A stretch of 64,000 nucleotides of DNA from Ctena decussata. Taxonomy: Eukaryota > Mollusca > Bivalvia > Lucinida > Lucinidae. How positions within the stretch are numbered: the stretch's first letter is position 1; each line of letters opens with the position of its first letter. The translations under genes were made by a program, and so were the position numbers. Of this stretch, positions 29,001 through 43,100 are shown in pieces. The stretch lies in the NCBI GenBank assembly GCA_963989385.1, contig OZ022506.1, forward strand, positions 10,869,841 to 10,933,840, written 5' to 3'. Under the pieces are notes generated by a model, which had not been told where the DNA came from, searched no databases, and worked only from the letters and a program-made list of their open reading frames with translations.

Positions 29001-29844
29001 AATCTTCTTCTCCAGAACCAAAAGGCGTATGACCTTGAAACTTGGTATGTAGCTTTGGGCACTCAAGCCCATCATAGTTTATACAAATGATCGTGCGTTG
29101 ACCTTGACCTAATTTATGACACTGTCAACTTTGGTACATTATGTAGGCTTTTATATGGGAAAATGCTTAAACAGTGGATTTTTCAGAAACTATTTAAGTC
29201 TAAGGTGCAATATTTGGTGTATATGGTTGATTAAATGACCAGATGAAGATATGGTCAAGGTCATTCTTTGACTTTTGTACAAGGTCATTGAGATTCTGTC
29301 ACCCGTCAACATTTTCAAACATCTTCTCAGAGGCCACTAGGGTCAATTGAAGCCATATTTCATATGGAGCTTCACCGGCTTAAAGGAACCATAGTTTGTT
29401 CAGATGGTCTTGGTCATTTGACCAAGATGGCCACCATGCCCATATATGGTAAAAACTCTTCAAACGTCTTTTTCTCGAGAATCGAAAGGCCTATAACCTT
29501 GAAACTTGGTACCGGTATGTATATATCATAGTTTATACAAATGATTATTGTATTTCATATGGAGCTTTAATACTGGGTCAAAGGAATCAAAGTTTGTTCA
29601 GATGGTCATGGAACATGGTGGCCGCCACGCCCATATATGATAAAAAACCCTTCAGAAATCTTTGTCCACAACCAAAGGCCCAGTGACCTTGTGGCTTGGT
29701 ATATAGAATTGGGACTCAACATTAATCCCCAAGGTAGGGGGATTATCTGCCCCTGCCCTGGTGCTATATACATGTATAAAAGCATTAAAATATATACCAG
29801 GACCAAGACTTGGCAAGTGAGCTACAGGACCATTGGTCCTCTGG
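26069..29844 (+). mobile_element. Tandem-core element B, copy 2
   Basis: Starts TTAGCTCACCTGAGCCGAAG and ends with hairpin AGGACCATTGGTCCT then CTGG, a Helitron-like CTRR end. Carries about eight units of roughly 440 bp with GTCACATGACCAAGATGGCC, TTCTCCAGAACCAAAAGG and GACCTTGCGTTGACCTTGAC. Units at 26573-27014 and 27015-27456 are virtually identical, showing recent amplification. Short open frames inside are by-products of the repeat. Confidence 0.7.
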
Positions 29845-30340
29845 TTTAAAGATAGCCCATACTGGATAAAGTAGTATCCCTAGTAAAAATGGCAGCCAAA
29901 CTGTGAAGGTGTATCCATACACCTTAAAACTCAGTAAAACATATGGTAAACAAACATTTACATAAATGACAACAAAGTACATTGGTACATGTATTAGTAC
30001 AAGATCTTGCAACAGGAAAAGTCCTGACTACCACTAAACAAGCATATTTACCAAAAATATTTAAATACCCCCCACTTCCTTTAATATGGCCACTTCCATC
30101 TCCAAAGTTGGACACCTATTTGTCTAATAAGGAATGTTTTCTCCAACAGTGTGTAAACAGACCTTGGTCTCCACCATTTACTGATGCATTTCTGTAGGGT
30201 ATTTAGGGAACAAATGGCAGATTTAAGTGCAGAATTATGGCAGCACCCAATGCTAAAATACTGGCCACAAGAATGCATTTCATATTCCTTTGTACATTTG
30301 TAGGACAATACATTTCATATAAAACAAAGTAGAGGATATG
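29845..30340. other. Intergenic, no gene recognised
   Basis: Contains GAAGGTGTATCCATACACCT, the end motif of the dispersed 'aagtgtatccattcacctta' repeat; otherwise unassigned. Confidence 0.4.
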
Positions 30341-30343
30341 AAT

Positions 30344-30853
30344 AAACAAGAGTTCCACAGAAGGGGGTATCTCTCTGTCTTTGCACTAACAAGAATTCCA
30401 CAGAAGGGGGTATCTCTCCGTCTGTGCACTAACATGAATTCCACAGAAGGGGGTATCTCTCCCTCTGTGCACTAACAAGAATTCCACAGAAGGGGGTATC
30501 TCTCTGTCTGTGCACTAACAAGAATTCCACAGAAGGGGGTATCTCTCTGTCTGTGCACTAACAAGAATTCCACAGAAGGAGGTATCTCTCCGTCTGTGCA
30601 CTAACAAGAATTCCACAGAAGAGGGTATCTCTCTGTCTGTGCACTAACAAGAATTCCACAGAAGGGGGTATCTCTCTGTCTGAGCACTAACAAGAATTCC
30701 ACAGAAGGGGGTATCTCTCTCACTAACAAGAGTTCCACAGAAGGGGGTATCTCTCCGTCTGTGCACTAACAAGAATTCCACAGAAGAGGGTATCTCTCCA
30801 TCTGTGCACTAACAAGAATTCCACAGAAGAGGGTATCTCCCTGTCTGTGCACT
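30344..30853. repeat. 43-bp minisatellite, about 12 units
   Basis: Unit contains CTAACAAGAATTCCACAGAA then GGGGGTATCTCTCTGTCTGT. Units are nearly identical, one (around 30720) is shortened. Lies between the two genes. Confidence 0.92.
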
Positions 30854-31149
30854 GTCATAAAGCAGGGCTAAACCTAAAATTTTCACTAAAGTTTACCCTC
30901 CCAATGCCAACACAGATACTGTATAACTTAATACCTATGCCTCACTTCTGCTTGTCGTGCCACATGTTTTCTGCCTTTTTTACCGAGAGAAACAATTTTT
31001 GTGAGATCCTGTTTGCTTCTCTGGATGATGTAGTCCTTCCTAAATGGAGTTGCCTATTCTTAAGAGCTGACAATGGGAAGGAATGCAAGAATGGAAATGG
31101 CAGAGTTTCTTCCCCTTACCACAATGACCCGAAATATTAGGACAGACAG

Positions 31150-31245
31150 GTCTGAGCAGACATTATAGACCCACATCAAACTTCTCCTGAAGGAGCAGTT
31201 TGATTAGGGTCTACAATGTTTGCCATTCACTAAGCATCAAGTGGA
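31150..31245. repeat. GTAGACCC hairpin repeat, intergenic copy
   Basis: Stem CATCAAACTTCTCCTG / CAGGAGNAGTTTGAT with flanking TATAGACCC..GGGTCTACA. Similar hairpins at 36880-36935, 41990-42046, 47095-47165, 60485-60542. Confidence 0.6.
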
Positions 31246-31904
31246 TGCATTAATCTATGTAAAATCTGTTTTCTAAGAATTTTCGAACAATAATTTGCTG
31301 ACTTTCGGGTGTCCGGGTCATTGCCGTAAGTGGTTATTTCATCAAACTTTATGCTTACTGTGAGTGTCAGATACTGAATGAAGTTGCCTGACATTTACAT
31401 GTATGGTAACTGAAAATATCATTGAAACTAAAGTAATGGAATGTAAAAAGTAAAAAAAAGTAAAAAATTAGAAAAATAATAAATTTGTTAAACATTAAGG
31501 AATAAATAATTTGGCTCACATGACTTCAATAACTGTTACGCATACTGTCAGAACCTGAATGATGATGCAATGTATCTTTACCTATGTTGATTAGTAACAG
31601 CAATGTATTTACATAAGTAAGTTGATTAATAAATAACTAGACATATGGAATACATGAATAAGTAATGTTAAAAGTAACAGATCTAGTTCTGAGATCAGGA
31701 AATAAATAGGAGCAATAACTTAGCATGAAAACATACATATTTGCAATTAAAACAAGTACAAAGAAAAACACACATTTGCAATTGCTAAAAGACTTACAGT
31801 ATCACAGAAGAAATACTGTATTAATCCTAATAAATCCCCTGGTCAAATAAACCCCCCTGCCTCTTTTCCAAACATGCATTATACTGACTTGCCAACCTCC
31901 ATGT

Positions 31905-32110
31905 TTTTCATCAGTGTTACAAATGGGAACAACACAAATTCCTATCTGCTTCTCTGGAAGAAACAGTTCTTCCAAATGGGGTCAACTCTTCTAGGTGAGA
32001 ATTTGTTTTTAAAGGAGCAAATTCTTCCCTAATATGAGAGCTAATCCCGGTTGAAAAAACGAAAGAAGAATTACTTAATCTGAAAGTATATTCATTCACC
32101 TTCATACTGG
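31905..32110. repeat. Dispersed 'gggtcaactcttaaaagg' repeat, intergenic copy
   Basis: Contains TTCCAAATGGGGTCAACTCT and AAAGTATATTCATTCACCTT. Same family as listed at 12838-13045. Confidence 0.45.
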
Positions 32111-32161
32111 TTATTAGAACTATTTTAGTAGTGGCTGATTTACTTCTTTTTAGATTCTAAA

Positions 32162-32525
32162 TACCGTATACGCGGTAATTTTTGCGGGTTCAAATTTTCT
32201 CGGTTAAGGGTAAAAAACATAAGCATTATTTATCCAGATTTTTAATTTTCGCGGATAGCAACATGTGTGAAAAGCAAAACTACTTTTTTTCACTTGAGCT
32301 AGTTCGTTCATTAACCTGCGGCAGGGCTGCCGCAGGTTAATGAAAGAACTGGCTCAAATGGAAAGTACCAGCAATTACCGAAGCAAACAGGAACAAAATA
32401 TAGGAACACTGTGTCTACAGAAGATACTTTGTAAGAAACAGTAAATTATTTTGCAATTTTAATATTCGCGGTTTCTAAGTGACCGCGAAAAATGGAACAC
32501 CGCGAAAATTACCTTGTATACAGTA
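32162..32525. mobile_element. TACCGTATACGCGG inverted-repeat element
   Basis: Left TACCGTATACGCGGTAATTT, right AAATTACCTTGTATACAGTA, inner CGCGGGT/ACCGCGAAAA. A perfect internal stem (CCTGCGGCAGGGCTGCCGCAGG with longer flanks) sits near 32322. About 364 bp, non-coding. Confidence 0.6.
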
Positions 32526-32799
32526 ACACCCCCTATCGTAAACTGCAATGCCCCCCAGGGATGTTAAATAAGATTAATACAGTATTAGAGAAAGTAACAA
32601 GACACTGACAACAAACAGAGTAAGTACATGGAAATGAACTGCTTGTTAAACCTATTACAAGTAAACTGGATAGGTTGAAGGTTTATTGTGAAAAACAAAA
32701 TACTTTAAATTTTGAAGTATTTATTTGGCTACAAAACAAGTTTTTGTCCTCTCGAAACTGACCCCATATATTTTAATCAGTCTTCACTTTGTTCAGCTA

Positions 32800-32935
32800 T
32801 AATATGGGTTTTTCTCTTCAAAACAGTCCCAAAAGTCTAGGTCCATCTTATCTGATAGACAAGTCTAGATTTTTGGGGTTTCTTTGGAGATGACCCCCCC
32901 CCCCACCCACCCCCCATATCTCCCCTCATAACCAA
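32800..32935. repeat. TTCAGCTATAA hairpin repeat, copy 2, with C-tract
   Basis: Contains TTCAGCTATAATATGGGTTT, AGTCTAGGTCCATCTTATCT and its inverse, then a run of 13 C followed by more C-runs (32892-32919), which is G-quadruplex-prone on the - strand. Confidence 0.55.
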
Positions 32936-32966
32936 ATAAATACTGTACATAAAACTGAAGCATAGC

Positions 32967-33168
32967 CAGCGCTCTAGATAAGAAGGGATAACAGGAATAA
33001 TTTAGGGATAATTTTCCTTATTTTCCCATAAAATCATACGTTGTGATCCCTCATAAGAACCTTATCACTGAGAAGTTTCTTATGAGGGGTCACAACATAT
33101 GTTTTTGTTGAGAAATAAGAAAAATTATCTTTCAATTATCCTCAATACCCCTCTTATCTGGAGCTCTG
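32967..33168. mobile_element. 202-bp MITE family, copy 4
   Basis: Ends CAGCGCTCTAGATAAG and CTTATCTGGAGCTCTG; CATAGC is repeated on both sides (32961-32966, 33169-33174). Palindromic core with TTGTGATCCCTCATAAGAAC. Confidence 0.8.
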
Positions 33169-33492
33169 CATAGCTACAAAAGATGCAGTTATTTCTTGTA
33201 AAAGAAATGTATAATCTAATGAGATTTCACAACCAATCATTATGGAGAACTATTTTTTCTCTCCAAGTATATAACAATGCGGCAGACAAATCCAGCGACT
33301 GGATTGATGCTGCTAATACAGATCTACTAACATTTATATGAGTACTGTAATTACCAGTGAAATAAACAACTTCATAAACATACATGTATGTAAATGTTAT
33401 GGAATGTGCTGAACAATTACTACATTATTTTGTGTTTGCATTATAACAGATAAAAATCTAGCTTTGAAAATGTGGTATAGGAAATATAATTG

Positions 33493-33722
33493 AGCCACAA
33501 CACGACAAAACCAACAAATGTGGCATGTGGGCCAAGCAAAGACTGATTAGCATGGGCAGCCAACCAGTCTAATCAGAGTCTTTGCTGAGCCCTTACAGGC
33601 TAGCTAAAGGTCTAAGCTAGCTTTATACAAACAGTGATGATTCTGATCAGATTGGGCACACACTGATCTGAGTCTTTGCTGGGCACACATGCCACTTTGT
33701 TGGTTTTATTGTGTTGCAGCAT
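33493..33722. mobile_element. CTCATAT foldback MITE family, copy near WDR17 3' end
   Basis: Left TTGAGCCACAACACGACAAA, right GTTGGTTTTATTGTGTTGCA; both arms and the TCTAAGCTAGC centre are present. Lies about 320 bases downstream of the WDR17 stop, so it may be in the 3' UTR. Confidence 0.65.
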
Positions 33723-34039
33723 TTGTATCAACAATAACTGTATTAACAATATCAGCAGATTCTTTTGCATCTCTTAAACTTTTCTTTGCATATCATAATT
33801 TTGCCACACAAACTGACAATTCTTTGCAATTCATCATACAAAGTGTCTGTCCACAAAAAGATGAAGTACAATCTTATCTGTATCTGCACTTCTTCTCAGT
33901 TTGCCAACATTTTCTTTTTAAAGTTTCAGTATTTGGAACTATTGCCGTATGCATGACTTCTCAATACCTACTACAAACAATAATAATGCCCATGATTTAT
34001 ACTAAATCTGTACTTGTATAACTTTGTCACTTCCCATTA

Positions 34040-34159
34040 TCAGAAAGGATTTATTCTGCATCCTGTTCCTGAGGGTGAAAAGGGGTTCACCCTGGCCCAC
34101 ATCAAGGCTTCATTAGGGGACACAGCTGAAATACCATCTTCTAAGAAATGTGCCATTCC
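34040..34159 (-). CDS. WDR17: WDR17 terminal exon w15
   Basis: 120 nt ending in TGA at 34042-34040. Encodes GMAHFLEDGISAVSPNEALM then WARVNPFSPSGTGCRINPF, matching the human C-terminus almost residue for residue. No AATAAA was found close downstream, so the 3' end is open. Confidence 0.95.
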   Translation of the reverse strand, partial: GMAHFLEDGISAVSPNEALMWARVNPFSPSGTGCRINPF

Positions 34160-37100
34160 CTGAAATATATGTATGATTATGTCACATAAAGGGCAACTCT
34201 ATGGTCTGGGAACAGGAAAGATTCAAATCAGTCTGCACATCTGTGTTGTCAGATCAGAGTCTACACTTTCCAAATACAGTCAACTCCCGATATCTCTAAC
34301 ATTGATATCTCAAAATATCTTCTTAAATCAAAGAAATTATTTCCTACATTTATTTACATTTCAACTCCTGTTATCTCAAACAACTGATATCTCAAAGTAA
34401 ATGTTCTGGTACCAGAAAATTTACTTTGAGATATCAGTAGTTTGGGCTGAAATTTGATTTCAAGATATCCAAAGTTGACTGTATACAATCTATGAATCTT
34501 CTGAAATGTAAGACTCAGGTCAGTTTCTGCAGATAAATAGGCTGACCTGGGTAGTCATTCCATGCCCATGGCTTAAGGTCCCTTTTCACATTTATGTACA
34601 TGCAATTTCTTAAGCTTTTGACTGCTGCAAGTTTTAATTTGACATTATACGAGGATTAATCCAGAAAAAATGTCACTGCAGCTATAAGATCATGTGGAAA
34701 GAAAAGAAAACAACAAAATTTCATATCCAAGTGCCTTAATCTATTTGCATTTTGCTTTAAAAATATCATATAAAATGGTGCACAGTTACCATAGTAACAA
34801 AATAGAAGGTGCGGTAATGCCAGGTCAACAACGTTACTGACGAAAAGACAGCTTTACATATTGTGTCATTGCTTTACAGCTGAGCATCCTTGCTGTTTTA
34901 GAACTAATGTCTGTTCACCATGTTTATCTCGTCTTTCAATATTATTTAAACAGACCTACAGCTCATGTCTATTTAATAAGACAAGAATTCTACATATAAT
35001 GCTGAGTTGCCCATCTGACCATGTTACAAAGAGGTTCCTTATTCAGTAATAAGTCAGACCATTATTCTTTCAACACTACTGCAATTATGTAAATCTCTCT
35101 TGTGTTATTCAGCTATAAAATGGGTTTTGCCCTTCCAAAACAATCCAAAGATATAGATCTGTCTTCTAAGACAGATCTAGATCTTTGGGATTGCTTTGGA
35201 AGACAATCTCAAAGATCTAGATATGTCTTGTATGATAGATCTAGATCTTTGGGATTGTTTTAGAAGAGAAAAAATAACATCTTATAAAAGAAGAAAAACA
35301 GTCCACACAGAGCCAAACCAGAAAACTTGACAAAAGTTTACCAGCCTGGATGCTGCTGCAGCAACTGGAAAAGTAAAATCTATGTCTTGCTTCTGCTAGT
35401 CGCAACTGTGATTGATCCTATGTTATCTAAAAATTAATTGAGTAAACATCTAACTGACCTGTACCCTCTCTCCAGTAAGGCAAGATATATGAACATCAGA
35501 GTGGGAGGGGAGATGTGAACTGTCAACACACACTGATCCTTTCAACACAGGTGAACTTTCTGTGCCAGCCTTACGTAACAATTCTGTGTAGATTGGTTTA
35601 TATTCAGCAGAAAGAATGTTCAAATCTTCTGAGTTGCTGGAAGTGTAGATTATAAATATATTTCATGCTTACAGAGGATAAACTGTAGATTCTGATAAGG
35701 CAGCACATCAAGAGCCACCTCATCTAGACTGACACAGTTTGCAAATTCAAATTCAATGTATTTTCATTTTTGGTGCTTTAAGGACCCTTGTGGTGTCTGT
35801 CAGACAGGAGTAGGTAGCAATGCAATCTTCTGTGGTGGCTGCAAGTGCTGGGTGCATAAGAAATGCAGTGGCATTAAGGGACCCTTGCGCCCTGACCCTG
35901 AGTTCAGGTGCGCCCGATGCCTTGGGACTGCTTGGGCCATTGATGAAAGAGAAAATACAGAGGTTGAGGTTGGAAACGAAAAGCTTGAAGTTGTTCCAGA
36001 GTTCTGCTACCTTGGAGACATGCTCTCTGCGGGAGGTGGCTGCGAGCTGGCTGTGATCACAGGCTGCAAATGTGCATGGGGCAAGTTCCGGCAACTACTT
36101 CCCCTTCTCACCAACCGCCATCTGCCACTTCTGACCAGAGGTCAGGTGTACTCAACATGCGTGAGGAGTGTGATGCTGCATGCAGCAGAGACTTGGGCCA
36201 TGAAGATGGATACACGGAACCGCCTCCGGCGTAATGACCGTGCCATGATCCGTTAGATCTGCAATGTCAAGGCAAAGGACGAAGTTAGCTCAGACTCCCT
36301 TCTCACAAAGCTTGGCATCCAGGACTTAGATGTGGTGCTCCGCACCAGTAGGATGAGATGGTTTGGACATGTAGAGCACAGCACAGGCTGGATTGCAGAA
36401 GTACGCAAGCTGAATGTGGTTGCACAGAAAAGACCAGGCAGGCCAAGGAAAGCATGGGATGAAGTGCTTGTGAACAACAGAAAGAAGCTATGTATGGATT
36501 CTGCTGACCCTCAGAATCGTTCTGAGTGGAGAGGACGCCTTCGAAGAAACTTGTCAAACAAGCCCAACCCTCGGTAGAGGAAAACAGGGCTTTAAAATGG
36601 ATATGATGATGATAATAAGAGTGAACAGAAAATAGCCTTCCTTAAAGACAGGAACAACAGTATCAAAGAAGCATTAGATTCACTGTATAATTCTGAAGCA
36701 GCCAAGTTGGGTCTCTGCATCTAGTGTTTGACTACAGATTTGGGAGCCCCATCTATGCTGTACAAATGTTCTCTGACTGTTCTCAGCTAAAGCTGCACTG
36801 TACACATTTGCTTTGGCTGTTCTATACAAACTACCATAAAAGTTCTAAGTATTCAGACAGATAGGTCACAGCAAACAGTGCAAACCTAAATCAGACTGCT
36901 CCTGAAGAGCAGTCTGATTAGAGTCTACACTGCCATTCCATCTTCATTTTTTCAAATGCATTCCTGTATTGCAATAGCCAAACTGTTCCACTTTTCGGAC
37001 AATTATGGTAATTATTTAAGGTGTCCCATATTTCTAATTCTACAGTAGTACTCTTAACAAGGAGAGAGAGAGACTTACTCTGGCAGGCCAGCATGTGCTG

Positions 37101-40100
37101 CTACCCAAGTTGTACATTCTGACTGTATCTGAGATTCTGATATTCCAATATCAACAGATCCATCTTGCTGAAGCAGTAATCTACAAAGAAAGGAACTGCA
37201 TGAGCAAACAAACATAGTATCATGACTTTCATCACATTATAAGCTATGATACATAATATTATTTTTTTCCACAAAAGCATTGTCACAGAACCTTCTCAGA
37301 ATCATCTCAGCTGCTAATTCTGAAGAAACCATCAACATATGAGCCTCAACGTAACAAAACCAACAAAGCAACATGTGTGCCCAGTGAAGACTCGGATCAG
37401 CCTGGACATCCGCCAAGTTTGATCAGTATGTGCTGTTGGCATGGCGGTAGCTGAGAACCTTAGCTACCCTTTAAGTGCACCGAGAAGACTCTGCTCAGAC
37501 TAGGCAGATAGCCAGGATGATATGAGTCTTCGCTGGGTGGACATGCCATTTTATTGGTTTTGTTGTGTTTTGACTCATATCATATCTATTCTATTCAATC
37601 CCATAACCTTACAAGGTCGTTGGGGCACAACAGATGACTTCAAAACGATCCCTTTCTACCTTGTCCTGTTTTCAGCTGCCCTAGTTGAGCTGGCAAAGTC
37701 CATTCCTGTCCACTCTTTAATATTGTCTTCCCACCTCTTCTTCTGTCTACCTCTTCTTTTTCCTTTCACTGTGCCCTGTAGGATTGTCTTTGCTAAACCA
37801 GAAGACATTGAGACATGGCCAAACCACCTTAGTTTCTGTTTCTTGACCAGGGTCAGGAGTTCATCATACTCTCCAATGGCTGCTTGGATCTTTTTGTGAA
37901 CCTCCTCATTGGTTATATGGTCCTTGTATGAAATGTTCAGTAACCTTCAGTAGCATCTCATCTCAATGGCCCCCGTTTTTTTCTCTAACTCTGCTGTCAA
38001 GGTCCATAGTTCACAGGCAGACAGAGATATGGAAATGACAAGGGAGTGTATAAGTGTCACCTTTGATCCAAGAGATATGTTGTTATCTCTCTAAATTGGC
38101 TTCAGCTTTGTATGAGCTGAAGTGGCTTGTGCAATATCATATCATACTTGTTTGGAAATAAGGTTCGGGCTTTTTCCTCTGAAACAACCCTGAAAATCTA
38201 AAACTTTGACTTTTTTAGTTTCTTCAGCATTAAGGTGTTTGGGTATACCTTCAGGAGAAGTAACTCTGTCATTATTTCTATTTTTTTGCATCTCTTTTCA
38301 ATAGGGATCTTCTCTTAAAGGAAAGAATTTGCTCTTAGAGGTCAACTCTTAAAGGAAACAGGTTCCTTTGTACCCCTTTCCGGAAGGACTATGACAGCCA
38401 GGGAAGCAAACAGACAAAATGTCAGAAAACTCCTTAAATTACTTGTTCTTGCTGTAAAATGCATGGTCCATACCAATTTTTCTGCATGGGTGGACATTTT
38501 TCTGATTTTCATCAAAATGCCCCTGACCATTTGTAATAATCCCCTTTACTTACTAGTTACAGGTGATTAGACACAAGAATATGTTGTTGAATTGTCTTCA
38601 GTTTTGTTCGTGACCTGTCTTCAATTTGGTCAGTGAGCTTTCTTGTCAGGGCATTGTCTTAATTTTGTCCACAGTTAGAATAGACTTCAATGTACCTTGC
38701 ATGGTTAAACAGTGCTGGAACAATGCTGTTATATCCTCTTCTTATTGCAACCAAGGCTCCAACATAGGCACTTAATGTCAGCAGCAGATTCTTTTGACTG
38801 CAAGAAATAAATTGCAGAAAAAACATTAAACCAATATCTACAGATTTTTTTTACTAAAACATAAACCAAATCCTGACAGAACCTGTCTTACTGCTATACC
38901 AACTACATATGCCCAGTCTGGCCTGCACATGTACATAGTGATAGTTGATCCAGATCATCACTGGGTTAAGGCAAACAAATACACCTCAATGCTTTTTCCT
39001 GTTTGCTCCCCTGGATATAAAGACCTTTCCAAAATGGAATCAACTATTACACAACCAAGCTTTGTTGAACTGATATCCCTAGCCAAAGTGACCAATCTGT
39101 TTATAGTTTATTTTAAGTTTCGTAAAATTTCGTGCCCTGGTTATTTAGTTACAGCTAAACTTGCGACTTTTAAGTTAATTCAAAGGGCTATAACCCAAGC
39201 TTTAGTGAGGCTATTCTGATAATCCTGCAAGTGCATCTGTTCAACATGATGATACATATTTATACATGTATTAAGTTTCATGAAATTTGGTTTGGTGATA
39301 CCTTAGTGCTGGCCAATATAAATTTGCAAATTTTAAACCAATTCAAGGGCACTAACTCATGTATTAATGCCATTCTGATAAAACTTGATAAACAACATTA
39401 TGTTATGATGATACACAACTACTTAATGTTTCATGATGGCTCAATTTGTTAACTTTACACTGATTCAAGGGCACTAACTCAAGCAGTACTGAGGCCAGAC
39501 TGACAAAGCTCAATACGTAAGTCCAGATTATAGTGATACATGTTTATTTTACATTTCATCAAATTCTGTTGGTTGGTCACCTAGTTATGGCTTATTTTGT
39601 TAATTTTACATCAATGCATGGGCATTTTTGAAGCCATTCTGACAAGACTTTATATGTCAATCTATTATATTTTCATACAAATCATGAAATTCTTTTTAAT
39701 GGTTACTTAGTTATGGCTCAATTTGCTGACTTTAAATCTGTTCATGGGCAATAACTCAAGCACTACTGATGCCAATCTGACAAAAATTGAGGTGCATCGG
39801 CACATTATGGTGACATGTTTTTTTGTTGTTTTTTTTAAGTTTCAACAAATTTGAGTGATTGGTTACATAGTTATGGCTCTGGACCGACATGACAGACAGA
39901 AGGACAGACATGCAGAAAACTTTGGCGGGGGATAAAAAATTGCTCCTACGGGAGCAAATTCTTTCCTACTGATTTCATTGTTGAGGGAGGCAAAATTGAA
40001 ACTGGGAAAATCATTTTCCTTGAAAGTGTATCCATCCACCTTAAATGAGTCATCAAAACTTACTATCAAACTATATTGTGGCATCTCATCAAAATCATCC

Positions 40101-43100
40101 AACTTGCAATTGAGAAAAAAGAAACTGCATCTAAATCATAGCTCCAAATTGAGTTTGTAAGTTTACCTGTGTTTTTGCAGTTTTCCTGTATGCATACAGC
40201 TCAGCAGTTGTAACATCTCAAACACATCATCACATGTCCATGTACTAGTCTGCATTTTATCTGCAAGGAATTATTTGCTTGTTTTATTAGAAGCAATGGC
40301 AAAAAAATTCAAATTCTGTGGGCAAAGCTCCATTTTTTACAACCATTTTCTCAAAGGGGTTGGGGTAGGGTGGGGGTAACTTTCATGACTTTTTGTTTGC
40401 TTCCCTGGAGGATGAAGCCCTCCCAAAGGGGGTCAACCCTTACAAGAAAGAATTTGCTGTGGTCAACTCTCTAAAGGAAAGAATTTGCTCATAGGTCAGG
40501 GGCGGATCCAGGAATTTTGGATAGGGGGTTCAAATTAGCTGAAAGCGGGGTTCGATTTATGCAGCTTGACCAATTTTTCCTGAAATTCCCCATGAAAATA
40601 AGATAATTTGGGCTGAGAAGGGGGTTCGTTTGAACCCCCCGAACCCCCTCTGGATCCGCCACTGTAGGTGAGCAAATTCTTTCCTTTAAGAGTTGACCCA
40701 TATTGAGAAGGGAGACAAATGGCAGATTGCTTCCCCTGAAATGGTACCCATTTACATTTAGGATGAAAACAAATTTTGTACTAGATGACCTCATTCAATC
40801 ATATTCAGATCTACAGCACATGTTCCTTTCAATTTTACTTTACACAGCAATAATAAGAACAATCCAATATATCAATAGTAAACTTCATTATATACCTATC
40901 AATGATACATCCTTTGAAATGCATTTTTCTGGCCATCTGATACAGTAGGCAGTATCAAACTGACGTTTTCACTATCCCTTAAAATGAGGCTATGACCAGA
41001 GAAAAGAGACAAGTGACCTAACGTCAACAAACACGTCAAAAGGCCCGCCTCCATAGCTCAGTCGATAGCGTTTGTCTCAAGACTAGCTACATACGCGTAT
41101 TTAACTTACCCTTCACGTATTTAAGACCTAAATCCAGCCCAACCCCAGGAGTATTGGAAAGAAGGTAATATTTGACACATTCAAAACAGTTCACCAGTGT
41201 ACGCAGTTTCTCCGCTTCATGTTCACAACCATCTAAGGAAGGGAAACCAGCCTGTAACACAGAAAACAATATGACAATCTTCTAAATAAAAATAGATAAT
41301 AGGTAAAAATAGTTATTAAGTGTTTTTAGTATAATTTGCTTAGTCTGTTGTAACCCTTCTGTTGGTCTAAATTGTTTAGTTCAGTAAAGATAGCTGAGTT
41401 GCCACCTATTTGGGAAAGAGCTGCTGACTCGGCTTATCACTTGTAATTTATTGTTTGTTGGGATGTCTTTGTCAATCTTTCCCTTTGATGTTATGGATAG
41501 GGTTTGGGATCTGATTAAGTCAGTTCCTGAAGTGTAGTTACTCTTTAAATTTATAAACAGCAACTAGCAAAGATTTGATTTTGTATATTAGACTTGAGTA
41601 TCAAGAATGTCTTCCTAGCATCTGCTGGCTAAAAAAAACAATATGACACCTTTATAAACAGCAACTTGCAAAGATTTGTGTTTGTGAGGTAGACCCTAAA
41701 ATTTCAAAACCTGAAAGTCAGACAATTATTGTTCGAAAATTCTTAGAAAGTGGATTTTACACATGATTATGCACCCAAATGATGCTTAGGGAATGGGAAA
41801 CGTTGTTGTTGTTGTTTTATTCCTGTATGTCCACAGTAAACAGCTATGGTCATGTCAGGACGGTCAGTTCCCCTAACCACACTATTCCTGGGCAGGCTTA
41901 GACCTCATATGCAGTTAACCAGTACTAAGTGCACATACTTTCGCCAGTAACTGAAAACAGCCCTTCTTGAATCAGCGGAAGGAGGCAAACGTTGTAGACC
42001 CCGATCAAACTGCTCCTTCAGGAGCAGTTTGATCTGGGTCTACAATTTTTGCTCTGGTGTGTCTGTCCAATTATTTAGGGCTATTATGGTAAGAGTGTCC
42101 ATCTGCAGGGAAAGAGCTGACCTCTTGGCTTTTCACTTGTCTTGTATTGCTTTGTGTGCCATCTTTATTGTTTTCCCTTTTCCCATTTGGTGTTAAGGGC
42201 AGAGTGTGGTAAGGGATTTTGTTGGTTCCTGATCACCGCCTTCTCAACTACTTTGAGTGTACATATAAGCCCGCAGCAAGACAAAACCGACAAAGTGGTA
42301 TGTGCGCCCAGCGAAGAATCAGATCAGAGTCTTCACTGTGTGCATGGAGCTAGCTAAGACCTTTAGCTACCCTTTATGCACACAGTAAAGACTCTGATCA
42401 GACTGGGAAGATGTCCAGGCTGATCTGGGGGCACATGCCACTTTGTTGGTTTTGTCATGTTGCGGCTCATATAATACAGTATTTCACTGTTTGAGGAGAT
42501 ACTTTGGTTGCTTTCATCTGCTTGTACAATAAAATTTTTCATTCTCCTTTTGTCTGCTATTTGATAGAACTTTTAAGTGCATATTGGGGGGTGGGGGGGT
42601 GGGGGGTAAACCCAAGAGAAAAATGTGATCTTCAATCAGGAGAACTTGAGCCTCTCATATGATGTTAGCCAGGCCTGAAATGTGGCATTAAGAGTCCTAG
42701 TGATGAAGTCAGCACTCTCAATCTCCAGGGGGAGGGGTTGGTGGAGTGGGACCATCAGAATTAATCAAATTTACCTTCACATTTCTACAATGATGTCAGT
42801 ATCTAGTTCCAATTTAGTTTACTTGTTTATTGGCAACAATTCTAATTTTGACTGTGAAAAAGTGCAACATGAAAATCTAACAAAAAGGAGAACTCGAGTA
42901 AAACCCACCCTTTGATGTAAATCATTAATCTCATTGGCATTAGAAGAAAATCTGCAACAACACTTGGCCAGCAAGAGATTGTTGTTTGGAACTTGTAGTA
43001 ACAGGTCAACTGCCAACTCCCTGAAAATATAAACATGAGGTGAAGTCACTTCAAGACAAGACATGGTTGGTGCTGGTACATAAGATGAATGCTGAATGTG

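Noticed and set aside
33689..34021. 110-codon + strand open frame near the WDR17 end
   Set aside because: It starts within a MITE arm and lies in the WDR17 3' flank; hydrophobic AT-rich by-product.
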